Below, one piece after another: positions 26,252-35,805 of a DNA stretch of 64,000 bases. The DNA is from Vibrio mytili (GTDB taxonomy: Bacteria > Pseudomonadota > Gammaproteobacteria > Enterobacterales > Vibrionaceae), in assembly GCF_000830505.1 (NCBI RefSeq), contig NZ_JXOK01000049.1:124001-188000 (forward strand), written 5' to 3'. Each line of letters starts with the position of its first letter. Positions within the stretch are counted from its first letter, which is position 1. The translations under genes were made by a program, and so were the position numbers. Under the pieces are notes generated by a model, which saw only the letters and a list, made by a program, of their open reading frames with translations, did not search any database and was not told the DNA's origin.

Positions 26252-26899
26252 TTGACGGTAGAAGTAGGGCAAACAAAGCGAGCGAATGTTGGAGAAATCA
26301 GACGGCGTAATGAAGAGTTAATTCTTCAAGCGGCGGCGGATGAGTTCGTCAAACATGGTTATAAAGGCACATCTGTACAAGCGATTGCGGACAGAGTGAA
26401 TTTGCCCAAGGCCAATCTGCTATATTACTTTAAGTCAAAAGCAGGCATCTATAAGGCACTGTTAAAAGACATACTCACACTATGGAATGATGGCTTTTCA
26501 GAACAAGCCGCCATGCTGTCGCCAGACGTCGTGTTAAGAAATTACATCATTGGAAAGATGCAATACAGCCGTACTCACCCCAAGGAGTCGAAGATCTTTG
26601 CTCAAGAGATCATTCAAGGCGCCCCCATTATTGCGGATTCCATCCAGTTCCCGATGGTCAATTGGGCGGCAGGCAAAGCCACCATTATTCAATCCTGGAT
26701 TGATCAGGGGCTGATTCGCCCAGTAGAGCCGCTACACCTTCTGTTTTTAATCTGGGGAGCAACGCAGTTTTACGCCGACTTTGATACTGAAATCCAATTG
26801 ATTAAAGGCGCACCAATGTCGGATGAAGAATTCGAAAATGCTAAGGAGTTTGTCGTGGATATGGTATTGCGGGGGTTACAAGTCACGGATGCGCAGTAG
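26252..26899 (+). CDS. TetR-family regulator, RutR-like
   Basis: A TetR repressor of about 215 residues with the N-terminal helix-turn-helix (ILQAAADEFVKHGYKGTSVQAIADRVNLPKANLLYYFKSK) and a RutR/YcdC-type C-terminal ligand domain (IQGAPIIADSIQ, LLFLIWGATQFYADF). E. coli RutR senses pyrimidines and controls purine and pyrimidine catabolism; here position and operators suggest control of xdh-ura-puuD and the permease. The first ATG of the frame is absent; a TTG at 26252, 5 nt after AAGGAG, is the best start, with GTG 26228 as alternative. Confidence 0.85.
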   Translation: MTVEVGQTKRANVGEIRRRNEELILQAAADEFVKHGYKGTSVQAIADRVNLPKANLLYYFKSKAGIYKALLKDILTLWNDGFSEQAAMLSPDVVLRNYIIGKMQYSRTHPKESKIFAQEIIQGAPIIADSIQFPMVNWAAGKATIIQSWIDQGLIRPVEPLHLLFLIWGATQFYADFDTEIQLIKGAPMSDEEFENAKEFVVDMVLRGLQVTDAQ

Positions 26900-27155
26900 C
26901 AGCATAGCAACGCATCAATTAGGCTATCGGGCCTCGTCTTTAAACACTAATGAGTTAATAGCATGAATTTTCTTCATGTTGAACATTACGTAATACCATT
27001 GTTATTCATGTATCCAAATCGTTATAAATTACTTAACAAATAATGATAATCGGATTCGACCTCAGCTCGGTTTTGCCATCAATCGTGGAATGATACACGC
27101 TCATCGTATCAACGCTTAGCTCAGGTTAATCTCAGAAAATGGATATAAAGTCACC

Positions 27156-28130
27156 ATGAATACGGATTTTGCCTTTAAGATTAAGAGTCTTTGTCTCGAT
27201 GAAAATTATCGACCATCAGACAATACACGCATCACAACCAATTTCGCGAACTTGGCTCGAGGGGAGCATCGTCAAGCCAACCTAAGAAACGCATTAACCA
27301 TGATTAACGATCGTTTTAATGCATTAGCAACTTGGGATAACCCAACCGGGGACCGTTACGCTGTCGAGTTAGAAATCATTTCGGTGGACATCGATCTTGA
27401 AGGACGTGGTGACGCTTTCCCGTCGATTGAAGTGTTAAAAACCAATATTGTTGACCGAAAAACCAATCAGCGTATTGAAGGGATTGTCGGCAACAACTTC
27501 TCTTCATACGTTCGTGACTACGATTTTAGTGTGCGCTTGCTTGAGCACAATAAAGGGCAGCCGAATTTCAGTATTCCTGATGACTTTGGTGATTTGCACG
27601 GGAAGATTTTTAAGGCTTTTGTTAATTCACAGAGCTACAAAAACAACTTTAGTAAGCCGCCAGTCATTTGTTTAAGCGTATCGGATAGTAAAGTCTATCA
27701 ACGGACAGAAAACGAGCATCCGGTGTTAGGTTATGAATACACGCCGAACGAATCATCGTTAACGGAGCAGTATTTCAAAAAGATGGGCTTACAGGTTCGT
27801 TATTTCATGCCAGAAGGCAGTGTCGCGCCTTTCGCTTTCTACTTCTTTGGTGATTTACTCAACGATTACTCTAACCTTGAGTTGATCAGCACCATTAGCA
27901 CAATGGAGACATTTCAAAGAATTTACCGACCAGAAATTTATAATGCGCATGAGGTTGCAGGAGAGCGCTACCAACCTAATTTGAAAAACCAAGCGCATTC
28001 ATTAACTCAAATTGTTTACGACCGTGAAGAACGCAGCAGATTGGCGGTTGATCAGGGTAAGTTTGCTGAAGAGAACTTCATCAAGCCTTATCAATCGGTA
28101 TTAGAGCAGTGGTCTGCTACCTACGCTTAA
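27156..28130 (+). CDS. mesX: MesX (DUF1852), partner of folate-independent methionine synthase
   Basis: A 324-residue soluble protein of the DUF1852 family (FAFKIKSLCLDENYRPSDNTRITTNFANLARGEHRQANLRN at the N-terminus). DUF1852 proteins are encoded next to MesD, a short MetE-like methionine synthase, and have been shown to be required for it in aerobic bacteria; a role as an oxygenase that helps supply the methyl group has been proposed. No transmembrane segment or signal is present. It lies 89 bp upstream of mesD on the same strand. No MetJ box was evident upstream. Confidence 0.85.
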   Translation: MNTDFAFKIKSLCLDENYRPSDNTRITTNFANLARGEHRQANLRNALTMINDRFNALATWDNPTGDRYAVELEIISVDIDLEGRGDAFPSIEVLKTNIVDRKTNQRIEGIVGNNFSSYVRDYDFSVRLLEHNKGQPNFSIPDDFGDLHGKIFKAFVNSQSYKNNFSKPPVICLSVSDSKVYQRTENEHPVLGYEYTPNESSLTEQYFKKMGLQVRYFMPEGSVAPFAFYFFGDLLNDYSNLELISTISTMETFQRIYRPEIYNAHEVAGERYQPNLKNQAHSLTQIVYDREERSRLAVDQGKFAEENFIKPYQSVLEQWSATYA

Positions 28131-28160
28131 CCGTTAGCCAAGCTTCATTTTTCCAAACAG

Positions 28161-28195
28161 CTAACAACTAACAGCTAACAACTAACAACTAACAA
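28161..28195. repeat. Heptamer tandem repeat between mesX and mesD
   Basis: Five tandem copies of CTAACAA (the second is CTAACAG), followed by a degenerate TAAACAG. It lies just before mesD and could alter spacing or translation if copy number varies. Confidence 0.8.
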
Positions 28196-28219
28196 TAAAC
28201 AGAATTAACGGTCTAAACT

Positions 28220-29247
28220 ATGAAAAAACTATTTCCTACTTCAACGGCAGGCAGCCTGCCTAAGCCAACGTGCTTGCTCAACCTGAAGTACTTTGGTCTC
28301 CTTGGAAACTTGAAGAGCAAGCACTCATTGACGGCAAACAAGATGCATTACGCGTAGCGTTACAAGAACAACAGCATGCAGGCGTCGATATTGTCAGTGA
28401 CGGCGAGCAAACCCGCCAGCACTTTGTGACTACGTTTATTGAGCACTTAAACGGCGTTGATTTTGAAAACCGCAAAACAGTGAAAATCCGTGACCGATAT
28501 GACGCAAGTGTCCCAACGGTTGTGGGGCCTGTTTCTCGCCAAAAATCGGTGTTTGTCGAAGACGCCAAATTTTTACGCCAACAAACTAAGCAACCCATCA
28601 AATGGGCATTGCCTGGTCCTATGACAATGATCGACACACTCTACGATGATCACTACCAAAGTCGTGAAAAATTAGCTTGGGAGTTTGCCAAAATCCTCAA
28701 CCAAGAAGCCAAAGAATTAGAGGCGGCGGGTGTGGACATTATTCAATTTGATGAGCCTGCATTTAACGTGTTCTTTGATGAGGTCAACGATTGGGGCATC
28801 GCGACGTTAGAACGAGCGATAGAAGGGCTTAAATGCGAAACCGCAGTACACATTTGTTATGGGTATGGCATAAAAGCGAATACCGATTGGAAGAAAACGT
28901 TGGGTACGGAATGGCGTCAGTACGAAGAAGTTTTCCCTAAGCTACAAAAATCGAATATCGATATCATTTCTCTCGAGTGCCACAATTCTCGCGTGCCAAT
29001 TGAGTTGCTTGAACTGATTCGCGGTAAAAAGGTGATGGTTGGGGCGATTGATGTTGCAACCAACACGATTGAAACGCCAGAGGAAGTGGCCGAAACATTA
29101 CGAGAAGCCCTTAAGTATGTCGATGCCGATAAGCTTTATCCTTGTACTAACTGTGGTATGGCGCCTTTATCGCGCGATGTCGCAAGAGGAAAGCTCAATG
29201 CGCTAAGTGCAGGTGCCGAAATCTTGAGAAAAGAGCTTTCAGCCTAA
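28220..29247 (+). pseudogene. mesD: MesD, folate-independent methionine synthase, single-base frameshift
   Basis: MesD resembles only the C-terminal catalytic domain of MetE and makes methionine without methyl-tetrahydrofolate. The N-terminus MKKLFPTSTAGSLPKPT starts at ATG 28220; the downstream frame continues WLAQPEVLWSPWKLEEQ to the end. The shift is near 28272, where TGGCTT reads TGCTT. Zinc-ligand motifs of MetE are present: CHICYG-like VHICYGYG and the C-terminal YPCTNCGMAPLSRD with its Cys. About 342 residues after correction. Paired with mesX, so probably functional in the organism. Confidence 0.85.
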
Positions 29248-29359
29248 GACCCTAGGATTTGGGAGTCTCTGAGTGTTGACTCCCAAACGATTTGCTGTCT
29301 TATCATTTACTCGATACGAAAGTAAACCTAAACAACCGCTGGTGGTCTGGACTGCCCGC

Positions 29360-30262
29360 TTATGCGCCTGAGACGTGACAACGCTTGATCTCTTCAATCA
29401 GAGCCTTAGCTAATGGTGAGGCTGAATTGTTTTTCAGTGTAATCAGCATCACAGGGATCTGATAAGTGTATTTTTCAGGCAGAATCGGTTTAAACAATCC
29501 CTTTTCGACCCAACTGCTGGCGTAGTGCTCAGGCAGATAACCAATAAATGCGCCTGATAAAATCAAATGTGCAATCCCTTCATCGTGATAGGCGGTGGCG
29601 CTGTTTTGATAGTTTAGTGCATCGTTACGGGTCTCTTTATCTCGCATGTAGTTACTGGTGATGACTTCTGCTTGTTGTAACAGTGTTTCGATTTCTGAAG
29701 GCTGACAATCAAACAGAGGATGACCTTTACCACAATATAAGTAGTTCGTTTCATTATGCAGCGGAAAGTAATCGAGTCCGCGTAGTTGATGACGACTGAC
29801 GCCGATCCCTGCCAATGACCGCCCATTCACAACCGACGTTTCCACTTCACGCGCCTCACATACGTTGATATCAAACTGTAAGTTATTGCTTCTACTTTTC
29901 AGCGCTGAAATGACATCAGCCACATGGCAACGTGGGTCATTGACTAACGTATCAATCATTGCAATGGTGACTCGGCCTGATAGTTCGTTTTTAGAACTCG
30001 CAACAGTGGCGGCAAACGCGTCACACTGCTGAAGTAACTCTAAGGAGGCTTGATAGGTGACACGTCCTGCTTCGGTTACTTCAAACCCACTTCGACCACG
30101 TTTACACAGTTTCAGCCCAAGCCGTAGTTCGAGATCAGACAGGTGCGAGCTGATGGTCGAGCGTCCGATGTTTAAGCGAGATTCTGCCGCCGACAATCCA
30201 CCACATTCCACAATGGCAACAAAAACCCTCAACATACGTAAATCCACATCTTGAACCTGCAT
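29360..30262 (-). CDS. LysR-family regulator of the hutH-hutU pair (predicted)
   Basis: A 300-residue LysR regulator: helix-turn-helix at residues 6-65 (LRMLRVFVAIVECGGLSAAESRLNIGRSTISSHLSDLE), effector domain from about residue 90. ATG 30262 has AGAGGT upstream and removes an implausible 26-residue extension. It is divergent from hutH across 140 bp containing an 18-bp inverted repeat. The usual Hut regulator is the GntR-type HutC, so a LysR here marks this as a different regulatory unit. Confidence 0.87.
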   Translation of the reverse strand: MQVQDVDLRMLRVFVAIVECGGLSAAESRLNIGRSTISSHLSDLELRLGLKLCKRGRSGFEVTEAGRVTYQASLELLQQCDAFAATVASSKNELSGRVTIAMIDTLVNDPRCHVADVISALKSRSNNLQFDINVCEAREVETSVVNGRSLAGIGVSRHQLRGLDYFPLHNETNYLYCGKGHPLFDCQPSEIETLLQQAEVITSNYMRDKETRNDALNYQNSATAYHDEGIAHLILSGAFIGYLPEHYASSWVEKGLFKPILPEKYTYQIPVMLITLKNNSASPLAKALIEEIKRCHVSGA

Positions 30263-30366
30263 GGTGTGACCTCTTCTCTTTAGTTCGATAAATCCGGAAT
30301 AAACTACGAACATTATGCTTTTATAAAACTTACAGAGCAAGTTAGCATAGGAACATAATAAGCAGT

Positions 30367-30384
30367 CTGATAGTCGATTATCAG
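30367..30384. promoter_or_regulatory. Inverted repeat upstream of hutH
   Basis: CTGATA-N6-TATCAG, 19 bp before the hutH start. Candidate operator, although its place downstream of any likely promoter would fit repression or attenuation better than LysR activation. Confidence 0.4.
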
Positions 30385-30402
30385 CAAGTTAGGAGAAAAG
30401 TG

Positions 30403-31893
30403 ATGTTTAGATATGGTGTAGACCGACTAAACCTAGATATTGTAAACGGAATTGCTGATGGCAGCATCAAAGCGGAATTGTGTGAAGAAGCGTTGGATAA
30501 AATCAACGCAAGCCGTCGTAACGTAGAGATCATCGCGTCTTCGGACAAAGCGGTGTACGGCATCAATACGGGATTTGGCCCTCTATGTGATACTCAAATT
30601 TCGCCTCAAGAAACGCACCTGCTACAAAAAAACTTGCTGATTACTCACGCAGTTGGTGTTGGGGAGCCGATTGCCAAACCTATTTCCAAGCTTATGCTGA
30701 TCACCAAAGTTCACGCTTTAAGTCAGGGATACTCAGGTATTCGTCTAGACGTGATTCAACGTATGTTGGCGTTTATCGAACTGGATCTTATTCCTGTTGT
30801 TCCTGAGCAAGGCTCAGTGGGCGCATCAGGTGACTTGGCCCCTCTTTCTCACTTGTTTTTGCCATTAATTGGCGAAGGTGAGTTTTGGTTAGGGGACACT
30901 ATCGTTCCTGCGGCACAAGCGCTGCGTGAAAACGGCTTGGAGCCATTGGAACTGCATGCCAAAGAAGGTTTGGCATTGATCAACGGAACACAGTTTATTC
31001 TCTCTCATGCCATTACCGCACTCACCAAAATGCGTTACTTACTTGATTTGGCCGATCTTGCGGGCGCAATGAGTATTGAAGGTATGCAGGGCAGTGGTTC
31101 TCCATTTAGAGAAGAGCTCCACTTAACACGTGCATTTGCGGGCAACATTGAAGTTGCAGCGCGCATGAGACGATTCTTTAAAGACTCAGAAAACATGGCT
31201 TCTCATGCCGATTGTGTTCGGGTGCAAGACCCATATTCATTGCGCTGTATTCCTCAGGTACATGGTGCCTCTCGCAATGCATTCAACCATTTGAAAGAAC
31301 TCGCAGAAATCGAGATGAACTCGGTGACCGATAACCCAATAGTGATCAGTGCAGAAGAAGCAATTTCTGGTGGTAGTTTCCATGGTCAACCACTCGCCAT
31401 GGTGTTGGACTATGCTTCTATTGCCGCTGCCGAGCTTGGCAATATTGCGGATCGTCGTTGTTATTTATTACTTGAAGGTCAGCACGGTTTGCCGCGTCTA
31501 TTGACATCTTCTGGCGGTCTTAACTCTGGCATGATGATCCCACAATACGCAACGGCCGCATTGGTTACTGAGAACAAATCGCTTTGTTTCCCACCATCTG
31601 CGGACAGCGTGCCAACATCGATGGGACAGGAAGATCACGTTTCCATGGGTAGTATCTCTGGGAGAAAGCTGAATCAGATCTTGGGCAACCTAGAAAAAAT
31701 CTTAGCTATCGAATTAATGTATGCCGCACAAGCGCTCGAGTTTAGACGTCCAAATAAATGCTCAGATCTGATTGAAGAAAACTTCCAGATCATTCGTGAA
31801 AAAGTGGCGAAGCTCGAAGAAGATCGTCTATTGAAGCCAGACATTGATGCGATGATTACTCTGGTAAAAACACAAGCATTTAACGTTAACTAA
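30403..31893 (+). CDS. hutH: Histidine ammonia-lyase
   Basis: A 496-residue MIO-dependent ammonia-lyase that deaminates histidine to urocanate. The autocatalytic Ala-Ser-Gly lies in GSVGASGDLAPLSH near residue 143; YGINTGFG and the specificity segment THAVGVGEP resemble histidine rather than tyrosine or phenylalanine lyases. AGGAG lies 7 nt before ATG 30403. Fourteen bases separate it from urocanase, so the two form an operon. hutI and hutG are absent, so only the first two histidine-degradation steps are encoded here. Confidence 0.88.
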   Translation: MFRYGVDRLNLDIVNGIADGSIKAELCEEALDKINASRRNVEIIASSDKAVYGINTGFGPLCDTQISPQETHLLQKNLLITHAVGVGEPIAKPISKLMLITKVHALSQGYSGIRLDVIQRMLAFIELDLIPVVPEQGSVGASGDLAPLSHLFLPLIGEGEFWLGDTIVPAAQALRENGLEPLELHAKEGLALINGTQFILSHAITALTKMRYLLDLADLAGAMSIEGMQGSGSPFREELHLTRAFAGNIEVAARMRRFFKDSENMASHADCVRVQDPYSLRCIPQVHGASRNAFNHLKELAEIEMNSVTDNPIVISAEEAISGGSFHGQPLAMVLDYASIAAAELGNIADRRCYLLLEGQHGLPRLLTSSGGLNSGMMIPQYATAALVTENKSLCFPPSADSVPTSMGQEDHVSMGSISGRKLNQILGNLEKILAIELMYAAQALEFRRPNKCSDLIEENFQIIREKVAKLEEDRLLKPDIDAMITLVKTQAFNVN

Positions 31894-31907
31894 GGGAGCC
31901 TCGAAAT

Positions 31908-33920
31908 ATGGAAACGATATTGGATTTTCAACAACAAATTAAACAAGGCATTCCTAGTACTTTGCCGGAAGCGAAGCCATATCCGGCAGGAGTAAACCGC
32001 GCTCCTAAGCGTAAAGACATTCTAACCGCAGAAGAGAAGCAGTTGGCGATTCGTAATGCGTTGCGTTACTTCCCGAAAGAATGGCATCACGAACTGGCAG
32101 AAGAATTTGCTCAGGAACTGAAAGACTTCGGTCGCATCTACATGTACCGCTTTAAGCCAAACTACAGCATGAAAGCTCGCTCTATTTCTGACTACCCTGC
32201 GAAGTGTGAGCAAGCGGCGGCGATCATGTTAATGATTGACAATAACTTAGACCCAGCGGTTGCTCAGCACCCAGAAGAACTGATCACCTACGGTGGTAAT
32301 GGCGCGGTATTCCAGAACTGGGCACAATATCTGCTGACGATGAAATACCTCAGCGAAATGGAAAGTGATCAGACTTTGCATTTGTATTCAGGTCATCCTA
32401 TGGGGCTGTTTCCATCATCGGAAGATGCGCCTCGCGTTGTGGTCACGAATGGCATGATGATTCCGAATTACTCAAAGCCTGATGATTGGGAAAAATTTAA
32501 CGCATTAGGTGTGACTCAATACGGCCAGATGACGGCTGGCTCGTTCATGTACATTGGTCCACAAGGTATCGTACACGGCACGACAATCACGGTAATGAAC
32601 GCATTCCGTAAGGTTCTGGAAAAAGACCAAAGCCCGAAAGGTAAAATCTTCCTGACTGCTGGCCTTGGCGGCATGAGTGGAGCGCAGCCAAAAGCCGGTA
32701 ATATCGCAAACTGTATTACCGTGTGTGCAGAAGTGAACCCGAAAGCAGCAACCAAGCGTCATCAGCAAGGTTGGGTGGACGAGTTGATCGACAATATGGA
32801 CGCGTTAGTCGCACGTGTTCGCGAAGCGCAAGCGAACGAAGAAGTCGTATCGATTGCCTTTATTGGTAACGTGGTTGATGTTTGGGAAACCTTCTATGAG
32901 CAGGACATCTTCATTCACCTTGGTTCGGATCAAACGTCGCTGCATAACCCTTGGTCAGGCGGCTACTACCCTGTCGATATCAGTTATGAAGAATCGAATC
33001 GTCTTATCCGCGAAGAACCTGACTTGTTCAAGACAAAAGTCCAGGACACGTTGAAACGCCACGCTGATGCGGTAAACAAACACACCGCTCGTGGTACTTA
33101 CTTCTTTGATTACGGTAATGCCTTCTTGCTTGAAGCATCTCGTGCTGGTGGCGATGTGATGGCAGAAAATGGTATCGACTTTAAATACCCATCCTACGTA
33201 CAAGACATACTTGGTCCTATGTGTTTTGACTATGGTTTTGGTCCTTTCCGTTGGGTTTGTACGTCAGGTAAGCCTGAAGACCTTGATAAAACCGATGCGA
33301 TTGCCGCCGATGTGCTGAAGAAGATCATGGCCGAGTCGCCAGAAGAAATTCAACAGCAGATGCAAGACAATATCACTTGGATCCAAGATGCGAAGCAGAA
33401 CAAGCTCGTCGTCGGTTCACAAGCGCGAATTCTTTATGCAGATGCGCAAGGTCGTATGGAAATTGCGAAAGCGTTTAACGATGCGATTGAACGTGGTGAA
33501 ATTGGTCCTGTGGTCCTTGGTCGTGACCACCACGATGTTAGTGGTACCGACTCGCCGTTCCGTGAAACGTCAAACATCTACGATGGCAGTCGCTTTACGG
33601 CGGATATGGCGATTCACAACGTGATCGGCGATGGCTTCCGCGGTGCAACCTGGGTGTCAATCCACAACGGTGGCGGTGTTGGTTGGGGTGAAGTGATCAA
33701 CGGCGGTTTTGGTATGCTACTTGACGGTAGTGAAAGCGCGGAGCGTAGACTCAAGTCGATGCTGCTGTTTGATGTTAACAATGGTATTGCACGTCGTAGT
33801 TGGGCACGCAATAAAGAAGCGAACTTTGCTATCCAACGTGAAATGGAGAGAACACCGAAGCTTAAGGTGACGTTAGCGAATCAAGTTGACGATGACATCA
33901 TCAATGACCTGAAATTCTAA
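31908..33920 (+). CDS. hutU: Urocanate hydratase, long form
   Basis: Converts urocanate to imidazolone propionate using NAD+. The product is 670 residues, against about 555 for typical bacterial HutU; length and N-terminal extension resemble the long class that includes animal UROC1. Family motifs are present: ITYGGNGAVFQNWAQY, LYSGHPMGLFPS, GGMSGAQPKAG, the Cys region MCFDYGFGPFRWVCTSG and GRDHHDVSGTDSPFRET. A 13-bp perfect hairpin follows the stop. Confidence 0.9.
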   Translation: METILDFQQQIKQGIPSTLPEAKPYPAGVNRAPKRKDILTAEEKQLAIRNALRYFPKEWHHELAEEFAQELKDFGRIYMYRFKPNYSMKARSISDYPAKCEQAAAIMLMIDNNLDPAVAQHPEELITYGGNGAVFQNWAQYLLTMKYLSEMESDQTLHLYSGHPMGLFPSSEDAPRVVVTNGMMIPNYSKPDDWEKFNALGVTQYGQMTAGSFMYIGPQGIVHGTTITVMNAFRKVLEKDQSPKGKIFLTAGLGGMSGAQPKAGNIANCITVCAEVNPKAATKRHQQGWVDELIDNMDALVARVREAQANEEVVSIAFIGNVVDVWETFYEQDIFIHLGSDQTSLHNPWSGGYYPVDISYEESNRLIREEPDLFKTKVQDTLKRHADAVNKHTARGTYFFDYGNAFLLEASRAGGDVMAENGIDFKYPSYVQDILGPMCFDYGFGPFRWVCTSGKPEDLDKTDAIAADVLKKIMAESPEEIQQQMQDNITWIQDAKQNKLVVGSQARILYADAQGRMEIAKAFNDAIERGEIGPVVLGRDHHDVSGTDSPFRETSNIYDGSRFTADMAIHNVIGDGFRGATWVSIHNGGGVGWGEVINGGFGMLLDGSESAERRLKSMLLFDVNNGIARRSWARNKEANFAIQREMERTPKLKVTLANQVDDDIINDLKF

Positions 33921-33938
33921 CCCATCCAATCAACAAAC

Positions 33939-33972
33939 CGATGACTCTAACCAAGCAACGTTAGAGTCATCG
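33939..33972 (+). terminator. Hairpin after hutU
   Basis: Perfect 13-bp stem CGATGACTCTAAC / GTTAGAGTCATCG with an 8-nt loop. It lacks a T run, so it is a processing or weak terminator structure. Confidence 0.6.
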
Positions 33973-34109
33973 ACTACCTGGTCCTGTGATCGAACCTTTC
34001 TATCTAGAAAAGCTGAGGGCCGGAACCAGCTACCGTTTTTTGAACCCGATAGAGTCGCCAGCGTGGATCTCTTACGTGTTAAACTTCACGCGTAAATGCT
34101 CGCCGATTT

Positions 34110-34574
34110 TTATTGATAGACGACCATAAAATGCTCTAATACCAACAACATGTCCTCTGTTGGTTCAATATCCAATTCTTCACACTCTTGGCTAAAAAAT
34201 TGCCAATGTGCTTCTCTCCACCACTTAAGCGACTTATCGCCTTCTCCCTCTTCTGCGGCAAACTCAGCGGTTACTTCGCGAAATTTACATTGGCTCACAG
34301 AGGTGATTTCGATAATGCATCTCGGATTGCCGTCCCAGTCCGTCACGACTTGCAGGTGACCGACTTCTGGCATCACTTCCCCTTTATTGCTGTACCAATA
34401 CGCCATACTGCACGATGCGCGCTTCTCGCCACGTACGATGAGATCGGCACAGACATTTGCGTTGTACTCATCGGCACAAAAATAGTCTGCACTAAAAGAG
34501 GTATATTTTTGTGCGATATCAGAAGGTAACGAACCTAAATACTCATTTAAATAAGATTGACTTTTTCCTTCCAT
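34110..34574 (-). CDS. ASCH-domain protein
   Basis: A 154-residue cytoplasmic protein with the ASCH fold, a PUA-like beta-barrel linked to RNA or modified-nucleotide recognition. Visible features: DLIVRGEKRASCSMAYWY (the conserved G-x-K-x-A turn), VVTDWDGNPRCIIEITSV and the acidic, Trp-rich EGEGDKSLKWWREAHWQFF. The last block is typical of single-domain bacterial ASCH proteins, one of which is reported as an N4-acetylcytidine amidohydrolase. It stands alone between hutU and rarD. Confidence 0.8.
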   Translation of the reverse strand: MEGKSQSYLNEYLGSLPSDIAQKYTSFSADYFCADEYNANVCADLIVRGEKRASCSMAYWYSNKGEVMPEVGHLQVVTDWDGNPRCIIEITSVSQCKFREVTAEFAAEEGEGDKSLKWWREAHWQFFSQECEELDIEPTEDMLLVLEHFMVVYQ

Positions 34575-34774
34575 GACTCTTCATTTCCACGTTATATGAA
34601 CCGTTCTTAATTCTATTTCACGTCATTGTACTTGTTGGTAAAGTGGCACGTATACGGTGAGCGACAAATTATCTTAATCTTTGTTGTTGAATGAGACGTT
34701 TCCCTGCAAAGATATGAAATGTAGCTGCATTTTAAATCTAAAACGAAATAGAATGACGCTACATTTAGTGGCCA

Positions 34775-35698
34775 ATGGATATGGATAAAACCATGAATAA
34801 ACAAACCAATACTTATCTTGGCGTGACATTCAATGTTATCGGCTCCGCGCTATTTGCGGCAATGTTTGCTTATGCCTCATTACTGGGAGAAATAGGCAGC
34901 CAAGAGGTTTATGGATGGCGTATCCTGTTTACTATTCCCCTGTTGACCATTTTTATTTTAAGTAATGGTTACTGGCCTCAGGTCCAAGATATCGTTAGCC
35001 GCTTGTTTCGCGAACGCTATTTCTTGCTCACTCGTTTGCTTTCTTCTTTTTTAATTGGCATTCAATTGTGGTTGTTTATGTGGGGCCCTGTTAACGGCTA
35101 TGGATTAGCGGTGTCATTGGGGTACTTTATAATGCCTATCACCATGGTAGCAGTGGGTTGGGTAGCGTTTAAAGATAAATTGTCACGGTTCCAAAAATTG
35201 GCTTGTCTGTTTGCTGTCGTTGGCGTTTTAAATCAGTTGGCGATTTCCCAAACGCTAAGCTGGCCGACACTGGTGGTGTGCTTGGGGTACCCAATTTATT
35301 TTTGGTTACGCCATAAAACAGGCACCAATCATATTGGGGGTATCTGGTTTGATATGTTGCTGAGCCTGCCATTTAGCGTCTACTTTATCGTTAACGGTGG
35401 CCACGTTCTGTATACGCTTCCAACAAGTTACAACGCACTTTGGCTGGTCTTTGGACTGGGTATCATCAGCGCACTCGCCCTCGCGTTTCAGTCGTTGTCG
35501 GCACCACATCTAAACTTAAGCTTATTCGGGCTGTTGGTGTACGTTGAACCCGTGATGCTGGTGTTGGTGGCCATTTTATTAGGAGAAACCATCGCTCCCG
35601 CCGAATGGCCGACATACATTGCAATTTGGTTGGCTGTGATTGTTTTGATCGCTGAAGGATATGTAAGCTTGAAGAGAAGGCCAAGGACAGTGAAGTAA
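34775..35698 (+). CDS. rarD: RarD-like EamA-family transporter
   Basis: A DMT-superfamily carrier of about 300 residues with ten hydrophobic segments in two EamA repeats. LLGEIGSQEVYGWRILFTIPL and SSFLIGIQLWLFMWGPVNGYGLAVSLGYFIMPI follow the RarD pattern. Substrate unknown. Start choice among ATGs at 34775, 34781 and 34793 is unclear; none has a strong ribosome site. Confidence 0.78.
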   Translation: MDMDKTMNKQTNTYLGVTFNVIGSALFAAMFAYASLLGEIGSQEVYGWRILFTIPLLTIFILSNGYWPQVQDIVSRLFRERYFLLTRLLSSFLIGIQLWLFMWGPVNGYGLAVSLGYFIMPITMVAVGWVAFKDKLSRFQKLACLFAVVGVLNQLAISQTLSWPTLVVCLGYPIYFWLRHKTGTNHIGGIWFDMLLSLPFSVYFIVNGGHVLYTLPTSYNALWLVFGLGIISALALAFQSLSAPHLNLSLFGLLVYVEPVMLVLVAILLGETIAPAEWPTYIAIWLAVIVLIAEGYVSLKRRPRTVK

Positions 35699-35730
35699 CT
35701 TCATTTCAGAGCAGTCAAACAAAGTTACAC

Positions 35731-35757
35731 AAAAAAGCAGCGAATCGCCGCTTTTTA
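35731..35757 (+). terminator. Terminator after rarD
   Basis: AAAAAGC-A-GCG / CGC-C-GCTTTTT stem with a single A-C mismatch, T-tailed on the plus strand and A-preceded, so also usable on the minus strand for the DUF2058 gene. Confidence 0.8.
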
Positions 35758-35805
35758 TATTTCAGATGTTATATTTCAGATGATTTCAGACCGAGTAGTC
35801 TTTGT

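Noticed and set aside
28161..28195. CRISPR repeats
   Set aside because: The units are 7 bp and directly adjacent, with no spacers.
34650..34666. TGGCACGTATACGGTGA as sigma54 promoter of rarD
   Set aside because: The -24 half is perfect, but the -12 half lacks TTGC at the required spacing.
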